DNA of 64,000 bases from Salinibacter sp. 10B (GTDB lineage Bacteria > Bacteroidota > Rhodothermia > Rhodothermales > Salinibacteraceae). The DNA is taken from assembly GCF_002954405.1 (NCBI RefSeq), contig NZ_MQWC01000004.1, positions 1,058,990 through 1,122,989 on the forward strand. The letters are read 5' to 3'. Each line of letters begins with the position of its first letter. The stretch's first letter is position 1. Below, piece after piece: positions 55,601 through 64,000 of the stretch. Position numbers and translations under genes: made by a program. The notes under the pieces are model-generated. The model was not told the origin of the DNA, ran no database searches, and saw only the letters and a program-made list of their open reading frames with translations.

Positions 55601-56063
55601 GGGGCTCGGGGGGACAAGGGGCACGGAAGGCGTAATCGGGACTCAAGCAAAACAAAAAAGGCAAAGGGGGCGTCAGGTGTCGTCTTGTGCGTGTCGGAAA
55701 TAGAATACAACGTGACGCCCCTCTCCGGCGTACGGTTGCGTCTGCGCACGCGTCCCGGGAATCAGAGAACCCCCCCGTGGGGAAAGCCCTTACCAGCTCT
55801 TCGTCCCTTCACGTGGACGAAACGTGTTCTCTCTTCCTTTCTCTCTTACCGGTTCATTCCCCCACGTCTGAGGTTAGCAAACTCGACGTATAGCCCCGGA
55901 AAAGCATGAAATGAGCTAGGGCTGACGACCATCCCGTGTGGCATTTCGTGACGGTCTTTCGACCTATTCCGACCCGATTAGCTCACACCGATACTTCGGG
56001 CTCTGGTATTCATACGAGTGGGGCTAGTGGAGGAAGCCACTGGCTATTCCGGTAGTCCCCGTA
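55601..56063. other. 463-base gap; nothing recognised
   Basis: Between TonB and the small membrane protein (both minus) I see no convincing gene, hairpin or repeat. The TonB promoter should be here, but no clear box stands out. Confidence 0.5.
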
Positions 56064-56345
56064 TTACTTTCCGTCTCGGAGGTAGGCAACTGCTATCGTC
56101 AATACCGAGACAACCAGGATCTGAAGGAGAAGCCGAGACCCATCAATTTTCCACTCCTGAATGGCGGACATGAACCCGTTTTCCTCCAGCTCGGGCCTCG
56201 TCCAGATCGGGTGGTACTCCACTGCGCTCACATTGTCCCCCTTCAACACATCCCCAACGCGGTCGACGACTCCGGTTTCAAACGGTGGAACAAGACACAT
56301 CCCGAGGATCACGAAAAGACCGATGTAAAGGGTGGGACGGTGCAT
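56064..56345 (-). CDS. small two-helix membrane protein of unknown function
   Basis: This 93-residue protein (ATG at 56345) has hydrophobic helices at about 5-21 (PTLYIGLFVILGMCLVP) and 73-87 (LLLQILVVSVLTIAVAY) with an extracytoplasmic loop between. No family is recognised. The upstream in-frame extension lacks features of a protein. Confidence 0.55.
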   Translation of the reverse strand: MHRPTLYIGLFVILGMCLVPPFETGVVDRVGDVLKGDNVSAVEYHPIWTRPELEENGFMSAIQEWKIDGSRLLLQILVVSVLTIAVAYLRDGK

Positions 56346-56757
56346 AACAGAGTGTTGCCGATGAACGTGAGTATTTGAATTGATTTGTGGAGCGCATCCC
56401 TTGACGCCCCCCACTGCGTTTCGTTCGCTTCCCGTCGCGTTGACCGCCCAAGAATCAGCGGTCATTTCCGATTGTCTCTCCATCCGCTGCAGATGATTTC
56501 GCAGACCGAACGCAGGCCGGAGCATAGACATCTGCTTTTCTGGCGAAGAGCCAAAGGTCCAAAGTCATTGCACTCCACCGGACACACAGCATATCGGGCC
56601 TCCCGTTCTCTGCAATCCGATGAAATGCACAACGATCCTTGGGTTCTGGTACAAGGGTCCAGGCGATGCTTCCGTCCTCCCCGAACCAGATCCGTCCTTC
56701 CTGCTTCTGCCTCCCCCAAAAACGCCCCCCGATCTACCACGGCGCCCCGAAGCGAAC
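56346..56757. other. 412-base gap; nothing recognised
   Basis: Between the small membrane protein and the histidine kinase gene (both minus) there is no convincing gene, repeat or hairpin with a T-run. Confidence 0.5.
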
Positions 56758-58800
56758 TCACGTAGGTGCGCCGTCTTGATGTAACGGCAGTTGAACCGTG
56801 AAGCACGTGCCTTCTCCCTTCTGCGTCTGTACCTCAACGGTCCCTCCCAGCTCGTCGACCAGGTGGTCCACAATCGACAGGCCGAGACCGCTCCCCTGAT
56901 ACTCCCGATCCAGCCCTTCAGACTCCTGTCGAAAAGCCTGAAAGATGTCCGGCAGAAGATCCTCACTGATCCCGATGCCCGTATCTTCCACCTGAAGAAT
57001 CGCCGTGCCCTCCTCCTGCCTCACCCGAACCGCTACGCTCCCGTCTTTCGGGGTAAACTTGATCGCATTTTCCAACAAATTGCGTGTGATGCGACGAAGG
57101 GCATCTTCATTCCAGAGCCCCTCCACATCGGACTCGGGATACGAGCACACAAGCGCAAGGTCCTTCTCCTCTGCCGTGGGTCGCAACAACGCGACCGTTT
57201 CCTGCACGGCAGCGACGAGACCAACCGGCTCCCGCTCAAGAGCGGCGGCTCCTGCTTCCAGCTTAGAAAGTTGGAGGATCGACTCCAACGTATCCGAAAG
57301 TCGCTGACTGCTCTCGTGGGTCCGCTCCGCAAACTCTTCGAGACGGCCGTTCAGATTATCTTTGAGCAGCTCGGAAAAACCGATGATGGAGGTCAGCGGG
57401 GTGCGCACCTCATGACTCATATTGGCCAGCATCGCTGTCTTCACTTGGCTGGACCGTTCTGCCTCCTCTTTCGCCTCGCGCAACGCACGCTCCTGTTCTT
57501 TCCGGGCCGTGATGTCCAGGGAGACCGCCATCCCCGACACGACCGTTCCGCCACTCCCCCGTACAGGAAGCGTCAAGATCTGGTAGTGCTTTCCCTGATA
57601 GGTCTGCTCAAAGCTGTGCACCTCACCGTTTAGGGCCCGCCTGTAGTAGTGCTCCGTCTCTTCGGCAAGATCGTCCGGAAACAGGTCGTGGGCCGTGGCT
57701 CCTTCGATGTCCGACGCTGAAAGCCCAACGGCTTCCAGCTCCGCACCGCCTGCGAGCGTGTACTGAAGGGTATCATCGAACAAGAAGACTCCCCCCCTCG
57801 GAAAATTTTCCACCAGGGTTTGATAGCGACTCTTGGTCCGCTGCAATTCCTCTTCGGCGTGCCGTCGCTCGGTAATGTCTAGCAGAACCCCGTTGAACAC
57901 AACCTCGTCCTCCTCCACCCGAGGCGCCGACGTGCCTAAGAGCCAGACGTACTCTCCGGAGGGCTTCTCGAACGGAAATTCGAGCCGCAATGGGATCTGC
58001 TTCCGAATCGTCTCCTCGATGGTTTCGATCGCGTCCTCGCGATGCGACGCCGGAATGCCCTCAATGACACGGTCGTAGAAGTCGTTCGGATCGGGCGGAA
58101 GGCCGAGCACATCTTCCGCGTGTTCGCTCACGAAGTAACTTCCCCGAGTGCCGTCGGATCGCGCATAGAACTGGAAAACGACGCCCGGAATGCTGTTGGC
58201 TAGGCCCCGAAGGCGCGATTCACGCTCCTGAAGCTGCTTCCGAATCGAAATGAGTCGCTGAATGGCAATCGTGAGCACCAGCGCCACCGTTGCCAGTGCC
58301 CCGAGGAGAACGGCTTCATCCTCCAGCGTCGCGGGACTGGCGATGACCGCGCCTACGGTAGCAAGAACGCTGAGGAGCGCAAACCGCAGCACGGGTCCAA
58401 TCGTCCGCGCCCCGATCCCGGCTATGACGGTAAAAATGGCGTGCAGCAACAGAAGCCCAATCTCGTAGTTGCTGCGAAACCCGTTGTGGGCGCTAAGAAC
58501 AAGGAACCAGCCGATGATGATGAAGCTCGCGCCCTGGATCCATGCGGCATAGTGTCGACGGACGTGCACCGACAGATAGGATGCTGCAAATACCCCTGCG
58601 AGGAGGCCAGAGACGGCCCCCCAGTCCCACTTTGGGGTCAGCGTTCCGGGACTCGCAATTTCAAACAGTGGGATGAAGGACAAACACAAGACGCTTCCCA
58701 GCAGAAACAGCAGCCGATGGGCCTGGATCTGTGATTTCTGACGATCGGAGAGGATCTCGTCCGTCGGCCGGAATATGGTAGAGTCCTCCAAACGAGACAT
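56758..58800 (-). CDS. membrane-bound PAS sensor histidine kinase
   Basis: This 680-residue kinase (ATG at 58800) has about six N-terminal transmembrane helices (residues about 30-190, such as LLFLLGSVLCLSFIPLFEI and GASFIIIGWFLVLSAHNG). Two PAS domains follow, the first beginning RLRGLANSIPGVVFQFYARS. Next come HisKA with His463 (ANMSHEVRTP) and a HATPase with LLENAIKFTP, DTGIGIS and GSGLGL. The cytosolic PAS domains carry LDITERRHAEEEL and LDITARKEQERAL ends. No receiver domain is present and no response regulator is adjacent. Its final lines resemble the kinase at 46539 (SHEVRTPLTSIIGFSELL versus NHEFRTPLTSIISFSEVI), so the two kinases are distant relatives. Confidence 0.9.
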   Translation of the reverse strand: MSRLEDSTIFRPTDEILSDRQKSQIQAHRLLFLLGSVLCLSFIPLFEIASPGTLTPKWDWGAVSGLLAGVFAASYLSVHVRRHYAAWIQGASFIIIGWFLVLSAHNGFRSNYEIGLLLLHAIFTVIAGIGARTIGPVLRFALLSVLATVGAVIASPATLEDEAVLLGALATVALVLTIAIQRLISIRKQLQERESRLRGLANSIPGVVFQFYARSDGTRGSYFVSEHAEDVLGLPPDPNDFYDRVIEGIPASHREDAIETIEETIRKQIPLRLEFPFEKPSGEYVWLLGTSAPRVEEDEVVFNGVLLDITERRHAEEELQRTKSRYQTLVENFPRGGVFLFDDTLQYTLAGGAELEAVGLSASDIEGATAHDLFPDDLAEETEHYYRRALNGEVHSFEQTYQGKHYQILTLPVRGSGGTVVSGMAVSLDITARKEQERALREAKEEAERSSQVKTAMLANMSHEVRTPLTSIIGFSELLKDNLNGRLEEFAERTHESSQRLSDTLESILQLSKLEAGAAALEREPVGLVAAVQETVALLRPTAEEKDLALVCSYPESDVEGLWNEDALRRITRNLLENAIKFTPKDGSVAVRVRQEEGTAILQVEDTGIGISEDLLPDIFQAFRQESEGLDREYQGSGLGLSIVDHLVDELGGTVEVQTQKGEGTCFTVQLPLHQDGAPT

Positions 58801-59031
58801 GAACGGACGCGGACGGCAGAACGAAAGGACGGCGGATCCCACTAAGTGCCCAACACAGCTTCAAAGGCCGTGCGACCTCAGCCGACAGTTTCTCTCGTAC
58901 ACTCGTCTTCCTGCGTTGTTTAGAACGGGTGGTGCTAGTGGAATGGCTTGCGGTCCCTCCCCACTCGGGAGAATTTCCCCATCGTCGGACCGGGGGACAC
59001 CGTTCATTCCCGCGAAGGCAAAACCTCAACG

Positions 59032-59907
59032 TTACTCCCCACGCGGCCCTTCCTCCGTCACCGCCTGTGACGCAGCAGCAGTTTGGACCACCGTCCCCAC
59101 AAGCGCACGGTATGCTGCCTGCACCGTCTCCGTCTCCGCGAGTCCGTTATGGGCTCCGTCGTCGACCACCACCAGTTCCTTATCCTTCGAGCCTGCCTCG
59201 CGATGAAGGCGCCGCGCCATCGCCGGATCGGTGACGTTGTCCTCCGCTCCCGCCACCACCAGCAACGGCACCTCCAACGCCCGCACCTGCTCAACATTGC
59301 TCTCCGCCCGCAGTGCCGGATCTACATCGACCCCTAAGAAGAGACGCACGTACCACGGGATGAGGTGCCCGACCCAGTCGTCTACGGTAGTCGCTGGATT
59401 TTCGAGCACAACGCCCCCGACGTCCCGCTCCGTCGCCACATGAGCGGCAAGAAAACTCCCCAGCGAATGTCCCCACACGAGCAGTCGCTTCGGATTGACG
59501 CCGCGAACCTCCACGAGATGGTCGTACACGGCAATCGCATCCTCGCGGAAGGCTGTTACACTCGGCTCTCCCTCACTCCGTCCGTATCCCCGGTAGTCCC
59601 ACAGCAAAGCATTGACCGACGGGCGGGTAAGAGCTCTCAGATAACTGCGCGACTGTACGAGGTAGAACCCGTTCCCCCCAAAAAAGAGAACCGTGGCCTG
59701 AGCGTCAGCCTGCGTGAGGTGCCACGCGTTCACGTTCACGCTGTCGGCGACGGGAACCGTCGTGTCCGACAGACGAATCCCCTCCAGATCAAATGTGTGA
59801 GGCGTCACAGACGGCTTGGGAAAGAACACATCCTGCTCCCCAATCGAGATGGCCGAGCAGGCCGTGAGAACGAGGCTACCGCAGAGAAGAAGGAGAACAA
59901 GACGCAT
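59032..59907 (-). CDS. lipoprotein alpha/beta hydrolase
   Basis: This 291-residue lipoprotein (LVLTAC, Cys17) has the alpha/beta-hydrolase fold with FFGGNG oxyanion strand (75-80), WDYRGYGRSEG (103-113), nucleophile Ser148 (WGHSLGS), Asp223 (AGAEDN) and His253 (DGAHNGL). This is the pattern of bacterial BEM46/FSH-like exported hydrolases. The substrate is unknown. It is not related in length or front domain to the hydrolase at 53212. Confidence 0.87.
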   Translation of the reverse strand: MRLVLLLLCGSLVLTACSAISIGEQDVFFPKPSVTPHTFDLEGIRLSDTTVPVADSVNVNAWHLTQADAQATVLFFGGNGFYLVQSRSYLRALTRPSVNALLWDYRGYGRSEGEPSVTAFREDAIAVYDHLVEVRGVNPKRLLVWGHSLGSFLAAHVATERDVGGVVLENPATTVDDWVGHLIPWYVRLFLGVDVDPALRAESNVEQVRALEVPLLVVAGAEDNVTDPAMARRLHREAGSKDKELVVVDDGAHNGLAETETVQAAYRALVGTVVQTAAASQAVTEEGPRGE

Positions 59908-60056
59908 CAGAGGATCGGGGCAACGCCAAAGGATTGTTGGGATTCGACGGCCAACCGACCACGGTGTTGATCGTCCGGTGCAACTCGTCTGTAATTCTAC
60001 GTCGGAGGGAAAAAGATCTACCGGTCAAAACAGAAGCGGCCCTGGGCTGCGCCCCC

Positions 60057-60602
60057 TCATCTCGGATCATACCACGGATTTTCGGCGGGCGTCTCCCGCC
60101 CGGCATGGACGGCACTATACTGCAGATAGTTCTCGGCGCCGTCCTGAATGCCTTCGACCTCCTCGTCGGTGAGCTCTCGTACGACCGTCGCCGGCTGCCC
60201 AAGCACAAGCGAGCGGGGGGGAACCTCTGTGTTTTTGGTCACAAGGGCCTGCGCCCCTACAATGCTGTGTTCCCCGATCGTAGCGTGATCGAGCACGGTG
60301 GCGCCCATACCAATCAGCACCTCGTCCTCAATCGTGCAGCCGTGGATGATGGCGCCATGCCCAATCGTCACGCGAGCGCCGATGTCCGTCGGCGCCGTGC
60401 CGTGCGTGACGTGGACGACCGTGTTGTCCTGCACGTTGGTCTCGGGACCGACGCGAATCCAGTTCACGTCCCCGCGAAGCGTGCAGTGGTGCCAGATACT
60501 TGCCCCCTCCCCGAGCGTGACGTCGCCAATCACGACGGCAGTGTCGGCAATGTAATTGCTGTCGTCGTACTGCGGGTGCTGGTCCAGAAACGATCGGATC
60601 AT
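60057..60602 (-). CDS. gamma-class carbonic anhydrase-like protein
   Basis: This 181-residue left-handed beta-helix protein has hexapeptide repeats and three metal ligands in the gamma-carbonic-anhydrase pattern: His64 (VVHVTHG), His82 (IGHGAIIHGC) and His87. The usual RGD is present in LRGDVNWIRVG (42-52), as is NVQDNTVVH. Many such YrdA/PaaY-like proteins bind zinc but have weak or no carbonic anhydrase activity, so the reaction is unproven. The gene lies between the hydrolase lipoprotein and enoyl-CoA hydratase genes. Confidence 0.88.
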   Translation of the reverse strand: MIRSFLDQHPQYDDSNYIADTAVVIGDVTLGEGASIWHHCTLRGDVNWIRVGPETNVQDNTVVHVTHGTAPTDIGARVTIGHGAIIHGCTIEDEVLIGMGATVLDHATIGEHSIVGAQALVTKNTEVPPRSLVLGQPATVVRELTDEEVEGIQDGAENYLQYSAVHAGRETPAENPWYDPR

Positions 60603-60740
60603 AGCAATGCGGATGGATGCCCAAGAATGTGCTCAATCCCGATGACGTGAGGACAAGGAGCCTCTGATCGCTCGATGGGGACCGTGGTCGCCCATCCGTA
60701 AGGACCCGGCAACTGGCCCCCTCTCGTCCGAGCGGCCGCA

Positions 60741-61544
60741 TCATGCCTCCGCCCCCTCCTCGTCCCGCTTCCATGGGGGATGCTCGTCATTCAAGAAGGC
60801 GTCGATGCCCGCCTGGCAGTCCTCCGTGCTGCGCGCAAACGCATTCATCTGCACGGCGTAGTCGAGTCCTTCTTCTAGACCCATCCCTGGCAGCTGTGCC
60901 ATCATCCGCTTCGTCATGGCTACCGCCGATCCACTGGTCTCTGTTGCCAACTCGCGCGCCAGGTCGTGAACCTCGTCGCCGAGCCGCGATGCCGACACGG
61001 CCCGGCTGACGAGCCCCACTTCCGACGCCTGTGCCGCCGTCACGAGCCGCCCGCGCAGCAGCAGGTCACGCGCCGCCGCTTCTCCCAGCTTGCGCTGAAC
61101 GAACACCATCACGATGGCCGGCACGAACCCGATCCGCACCTCGCTGAAGCCGAGCTTTGCATCGTCTGAGACGAACGAGAAGTCACACACCGCCGCAAGT
61201 CCACACCCGCCCCCGATGGCGTGCCCGTTCACCTGTGCGATGATGGGCTTGGGGTGGACGTAGATCTGCCGAAAGAGCTCCGCGAGGTGCCGGGAGTCCC
61301 GCTCGTTTTCCCGTGGACTTGCCGACCGTAGTTCTTTCAGGGATGCCAGGTCGGCGCCGGCCGAGAACGAGGAGCCGTTGCCCGTAAGCACCACAACGCG
61401 CACCCCCTCTGCGTCCGCCGCGTCGGAGAGCGCTGCTTTGAGCTCGGTCACGAGCGCGGCGTTGAGCGCATTGCGCTTCTCGGGCCGGTCGAGTCGGATC
61501 GTCCGAACCTGGGCATCGGTCGTGACTTCGAGGAGATCAGACAT
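60741..61544 (-). CDS. enoyl-CoA hydratase/isomerase family protein
   Basis: This 267-residue crotonase-fold enzyme (ATG at 61544; the frame runs further upstream without similarity) has RPEKRNALNAALVTEL (20-35), oxyanion-hole residues in FSAGADLASLKE (60-71) and GGGCGLAAVCD (111-121), and catalytic Glu135 in GFSEVRIGFVPAI. The pattern resembles methylglutaconyl-CoA hydratase or other short-chain hydratases. It hydrates 2,3-enoyl-CoAs in acid or leucine breakdown; the exact substrate is not determined. Confidence 0.9.
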   Translation of the reverse strand: MSDLLEVTTDAQVRTIRLDRPEKRNALNAALVTELKAALSDAADAEGVRVVVLTGNGSSFSAGADLASLKELRSASPRENERDSRHLAELFRQIYVHPKPIIAQVNGHAIGGGCGLAAVCDFSFVSDDAKLGFSEVRIGFVPAIVMVFVQRKLGEAAARDLLLRGRLVTAAQASEVGLVSRAVSASRLGDEVHDLARELATETSGSAVAMTKRMMAQLPGMGLEEGLDYAVQMNAFARSTEDCQAGIDAFLNDEHPPWKRDEEGAEA

Positions 61545-61746
61545 GAACGAGGAGAATGGAGAAAGGATGCGTGCGGTATGAACGTAACCAATCGGCACGG
61601 ACATTCTCCAGCCCTCTGGCCGCACGAGCAGGGCAATCACATATGGGAGTGCTGATGGGGAAGACGGACGATCATTCTCCGATTCTGCCCAAAACGAGCA
61701 GGAGACCGAGGGAAAGGGCCTGTCGGGTTCACCTCCCGTCTGTCTG

Positions 61747-63855
61747 CTATTCCCCTACATGGAGCACTCCCTGCATCGTGCGCCAGTGTCCCGGAAACGT
61801 ACAGACGTACGGATACTCGCCCGCCGTCTCCGGCGCCGTGAAGTAGATGGCCTCCTCGGTCTCTGGCTGCAACAGACTTGTGTGAAACAGCACGCGGTCA
61901 CTCCGAGGCACGTACCCGCGTTCTTGTCCGTCCAGCCCCATGTTCATAGCGGCCTTCGCCACGGGCTCGACGGCTCCCGACTGCACGATGAGAAGGTTGT
62001 GCATAAGATCGTCGGTATTCCGAAAGACCAACTTCACCCGTTCGCCGGCCTTCACCTGAAGCTCGGACTTATTGAATTGCAGGCCCGGCTTCGTGCTAAT
62101 TGTGAGTGTCCGGTCGGCGCCCCCCGTCCAATGGTCCGGCCGGGTGGTCTGGTGCTTGGACATCGCGTCGCTCGGGTCCCCTTCCGCCGAAGAGCGCGCC
62201 TCCGACGATGTATCCTCTTTCGTTGGGGCCTCCGTGTCCCCCGCTACCGTCGGCGTCCTCGGCGATGGAGTCCCGGTGCTGAGGGGCGTCCCCTCCGGGA
62301 TGTGATTGAGCGTGTAGTAGCCCTTCGTATGGAGCAAGGGCACGCCGGACGCCGATGTTAGATTCTGGAGTTGAATCTCATGAATGTAGCCGGGCCGCAG
62401 GCTGTCGACCGCGAGTCGCACGGAGCGTCCGTCCTCCGCCACCTGCACGCGCGCGACCGAAGCCCTCCGGCGATTGATGACCTCACTGCCATAATCGGAG
62501 TGGTAGTGGTAGGTAAATCCGCTGATCTCGTAGTTGGACGGGTCAGCCGCTGTCTCCCGGTCTACGGGACGCGTAAACGTGATCTCGAACCCGTCCGTCC
62601 GCGCCTCAACCGTCTTCATCTCGAACGGCACCCGTCCCGTCCACACCAGCCGGTCGATGCCGTACGGCTCAGACCCGGTCGAGGGCCAGCCTCGGTTCGT
62701 CATGCCCGCGAAAAGCGACCCGTCGCGTCCCCAGGAGAGCTGAAGAACCCCAGAATGGAATCCGGACCGAAATGGAAAGACGACTCCCTGATAGTTCCCT
62801 TTCACCTGTTCCAGAAAGACGCGCATCACTTTGCTCTGCCCCTGATCCCCGACGAAAAGATGATTGCTGAACGGCCCGAACGCACCGCCGGTGGTATCGA
62901 CCAGAATGTCCGAGGTGGAAATGCCCATGATGCCCTGCGGGAACCAAACGGCTGGAAGCTTAAGCCCAGGCACTTGTTCCGCCACCTCGTGCATCGGGGC
63001 CCCGGAATCCGGAATCTCCTCCGGTGCAAGGTCCACCGGAGACATCGGACGGTCGGCCCACTTCAGGCTGGAGGGATGACCGACAAAGTCGCCCTTCTCA
63101 ACGTGCGTGATGCGGCCCGTGCCGACCCAGTCCCCCTGATTTTCCGAGTAGAAGAGATCTCCGTCGGCATTTCTGCCAAACCCTGCCGGTGAACGCATGC
63201 CCGCCGCCAGGGGCGTCACCTCCCCATCAGGGCTCACGCGAAGGCCCCACCCGCTCCACGGCTTCAGGCTACTTCCTCGGCCAATCCACGCCAGATTGAG
63301 GGTCACGAACAAGTCGCCATTCGGCAACACCTCCGGGCCGTAGGAATACTCGTGGTAGTTTCCGGCCAGAGCCCAGGTTGTGATGTTCTCGTAGCGATCG
63401 GCCCGTTCATCCCCATCCGTGTCAACCATGCGGGTAAGCTCTCCGCGCTGGTTGGCAATGAGGGCGCCGTCCGTGTAGGCAAGTCCAAGAGGCTCGTGGA
63501 GTCCCTGCGCAAAGCGATGGTACTCAGGCGCATCGCCACCCGCCATCGTCGGATTCTCAATCATCCACACGTCCCCGCGACGCGTGGCTACGGCCAGTCG
63601 ACCATCCGGCAGCTGTGCCATGCCCCCTACTTCCAGCCTCACGCCCTCCGGGACGGGGAGCGACTGGAGCCGATAGTAGTCGGACTCCGCAACCTCACCG
63701 GCCGCCCCCCCTCCCTCTTGTGCCTGAACGGGCCCCAATCCCGCGAGCATAACCAGCACAAGAACGGCAGAGCCGAAGCGGCACCTCCCCCACTCCGAAA
63801 CAGCGGCGATGACAGCAGACGACAGAACGTGCATGCGGTTACCAGATGATTTCAT
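61747..63855 (-). CDS. exported propeller protein fused to a C-terminal cupredoxin
   Basis: This protein of about 702 residues (start ATG 63855; 63834 or 63879 are possible) has a signal peptide (GSAVLVLVMLAGLGPVQA core). Residues about 60-400 form a six-bladed-type propeller (LPDGRLAVATRRGDVWMIENP, GLHEPLGLAYTDGALI, SPAGFGRNADGDLFYSENQGDW). A beta domain of about 100 residues (FEITFTRPVDRETAADPSNYEISG) and a Thr/Pro/Ser linker follow. The C-terminal domain is a plastocyanin/azurin-like blue-copper fold with ligands His619 (LMHNLL), Cys685 (YVCTFPGHW), His690 and Met694. It may oxidise a substrate or carry electrons through the copper. Confidence 0.87.
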   Translation of the reverse strand: MKSSGNRMHVLSSAVIAAVSEWGRCRFGSAVLVLVMLAGLGPVQAQEGGGAAGEVAESDYYRLQSLPVPEGVRLEVGGMAQLPDGRLAVATRRGDVWMIENPTMAGGDAPEYHRFAQGLHEPLGLAYTDGALIANQRGELTRMVDTDGDERADRYENITTWALAGNYHEYSYGPEVLPNGDLFVTLNLAWIGRGSSLKPWSGWGLRVSPDGEVTPLAAGMRSPAGFGRNADGDLFYSENQGDWVGTGRITHVEKGDFVGHPSSLKWADRPMSPVDLAPEEIPDSGAPMHEVAEQVPGLKLPAVWFPQGIMGISTSDILVDTTGGAFGPFSNHLFVGDQGQSKVMRVFLEQVKGNYQGVVFPFRSGFHSGVLQLSWGRDGSLFAGMTNRGWPSTGSEPYGIDRLVWTGRVPFEMKTVEARTDGFEITFTRPVDRETAADPSNYEISGFTYHYHSDYGSEVINRRRASVARVQVAEDGRSVRLAVDSLRPGYIHEIQLQNLTSASGVPLLHTKGYYTLNHIPEGTPLSTGTPSPRTPTVAGDTEAPTKEDTSSEARSSAEGDPSDAMSKHQTTRPDHWTGGADRTLTISTKPGLQFNKSELQVKAGERVKLVFRNTDDLMHNLLIVQSGAVEPVAKAAMNMGLDGQERGYVPRSDRVLFHTSLLQPETEEAIYFTAPETAGEYPYVCTFPGHWRTMQGVLHVGE

Positions 63856-64000
63856 AACGAAGGCGACCAGACGCGTCATCGGTAGTCAGGGGCACGAGTA
63901 GTTCGCGTTTGCCCTCTCGACGTCGCAGAAATGCTGCTTCCCCCCCGGTTTTCAGCTCCAGATACAACTCTCGATCCCCCCCCACGAACCGATTCGGCCC
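63839..64000 (-). CDS. C-terminal part of a gene running off the window
   Basis: The frame is open from the window edge to a TAA (63839-63841) and encodes 53 residues ending RLRYEIIW, with the strand-like pattern LYLELKTGGEAAFLRRREG. No family is recognised from this short tail. It ends in the region where the propeller-cupredoxin gene starts, so the two are tightly packed and probably one transcript. This overlap also makes the shorter start of the downstream gene more likely. Confidence 0.5.
   Translation of the reverse strand, partial: GPNRFVGGDRELYLELKTGGEAAFLRRREGKRELLVPLTTDDASGRLRYEIIW

Overview
The window looks like chromosomal core sequence from a GC-rich, probably halophilic member of the Rhodothermota/Bacteroidota branch (Salinibacter-like). 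This is an inference from four observations: strongly acidic proteins with coiled coils full of Glu/Asp, almost no purine-rich Shine-Dalgarno sequences before starts, a TAnnTTTG promoter box (5400-5407), and families typical of that group (Nif3, DUF2085, AGCS and NhaC sodium transporters, a propeller-cupredoxin protein). No tRNA, rRNA, CRISPR array, complete insertion sequence or prophage was seen.

Layout. 1-6.3 kb (mostly +): a partial exported membrane protein, KptA, a DUF2237 protein (-), phosphofructokinase, an NDUFA9-like SDR, a Nif3-family protein and a coiled-coil protein whose zinc ribbon has lost its cysteines. 6.3-7.0 kb: an enlarged RNase P RNA gene (rnpB) with its own -10 box and a strong terminator. 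7.2-11.1 kb (-): SecG, a Nudix hydrolase, RsmE and an Omp85 outer-membrane protein. 11.1-12.8 kb (+): a small exported protein and MutY. 12.8-18.1 kb (-): a metal ABC uptake locus (ZnuA-, ZnuC-, ZnuB-like) with a DUF2085 protein and a methyltransferase, then peptide deformylase. 18.3-32.3 kb (-): cupin, NhaC antiporter, uracil phosphoribosyltransferase, sodium:alanine symporter, a membrane protein, FtsE, a methyltransferase, PdxA, leucyl aminopeptidase, NrnA-type DHH phosphoesterase and asparaginyl-tRNA synthetase with a coiled-coil insertion. 32.6-37.6 kb (-): a UbiA-like protein, a 1.5-kb gene-free stretch with palindromic repeats, MetG and a small acidic protein.

38.0-42.2 kb (+) is a histidine cluster, hisB-proC-hisH-hisA-hisF, with a small membrane protein coupled to hisF. 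HisH with HisF forms imidazole-glycerol-phosphate synthase, HisA supplies its substrate and HisB uses its product. 42.2-49.8 kb holds a SLOG-like putative molybdenum carrier, ThpR, a LolA-like protein, a flippase-like membrane protein, a roadblock/LC7 protein and a 1094-residue GAF/PAS histidine kinase. 49.9-54.7 kb holds a PQQ-type dehydrogenase with an internal cytochrome c domain, an acidic protein, a DUF123 GIY-YIG protein and an exported alpha/beta hydrolase. 54.9-64 kb (-) holds TonB, a small membrane protein, a membrane histidine kinase, a lipoprotein alpha/beta hydrolase, a gamma-class carbonic anhydrase-like protein, an enoyl-CoA hydratase, a propeller-cupredoxin fusion and the tail of one more gene.

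The least explained parts are non-coding: a palindrome family of the form GTAGCG.CGTTGG / CCAACG.CGCTAC at two loci, a cluster of five palindromes at 20.75-20.92 kb, a 16-bp perfect palindrome resembling a LacI-family operator at 34.65 kb, and low-GC spacers with short repeats around metG and the his genes. No clearly new multi-gene system was found.
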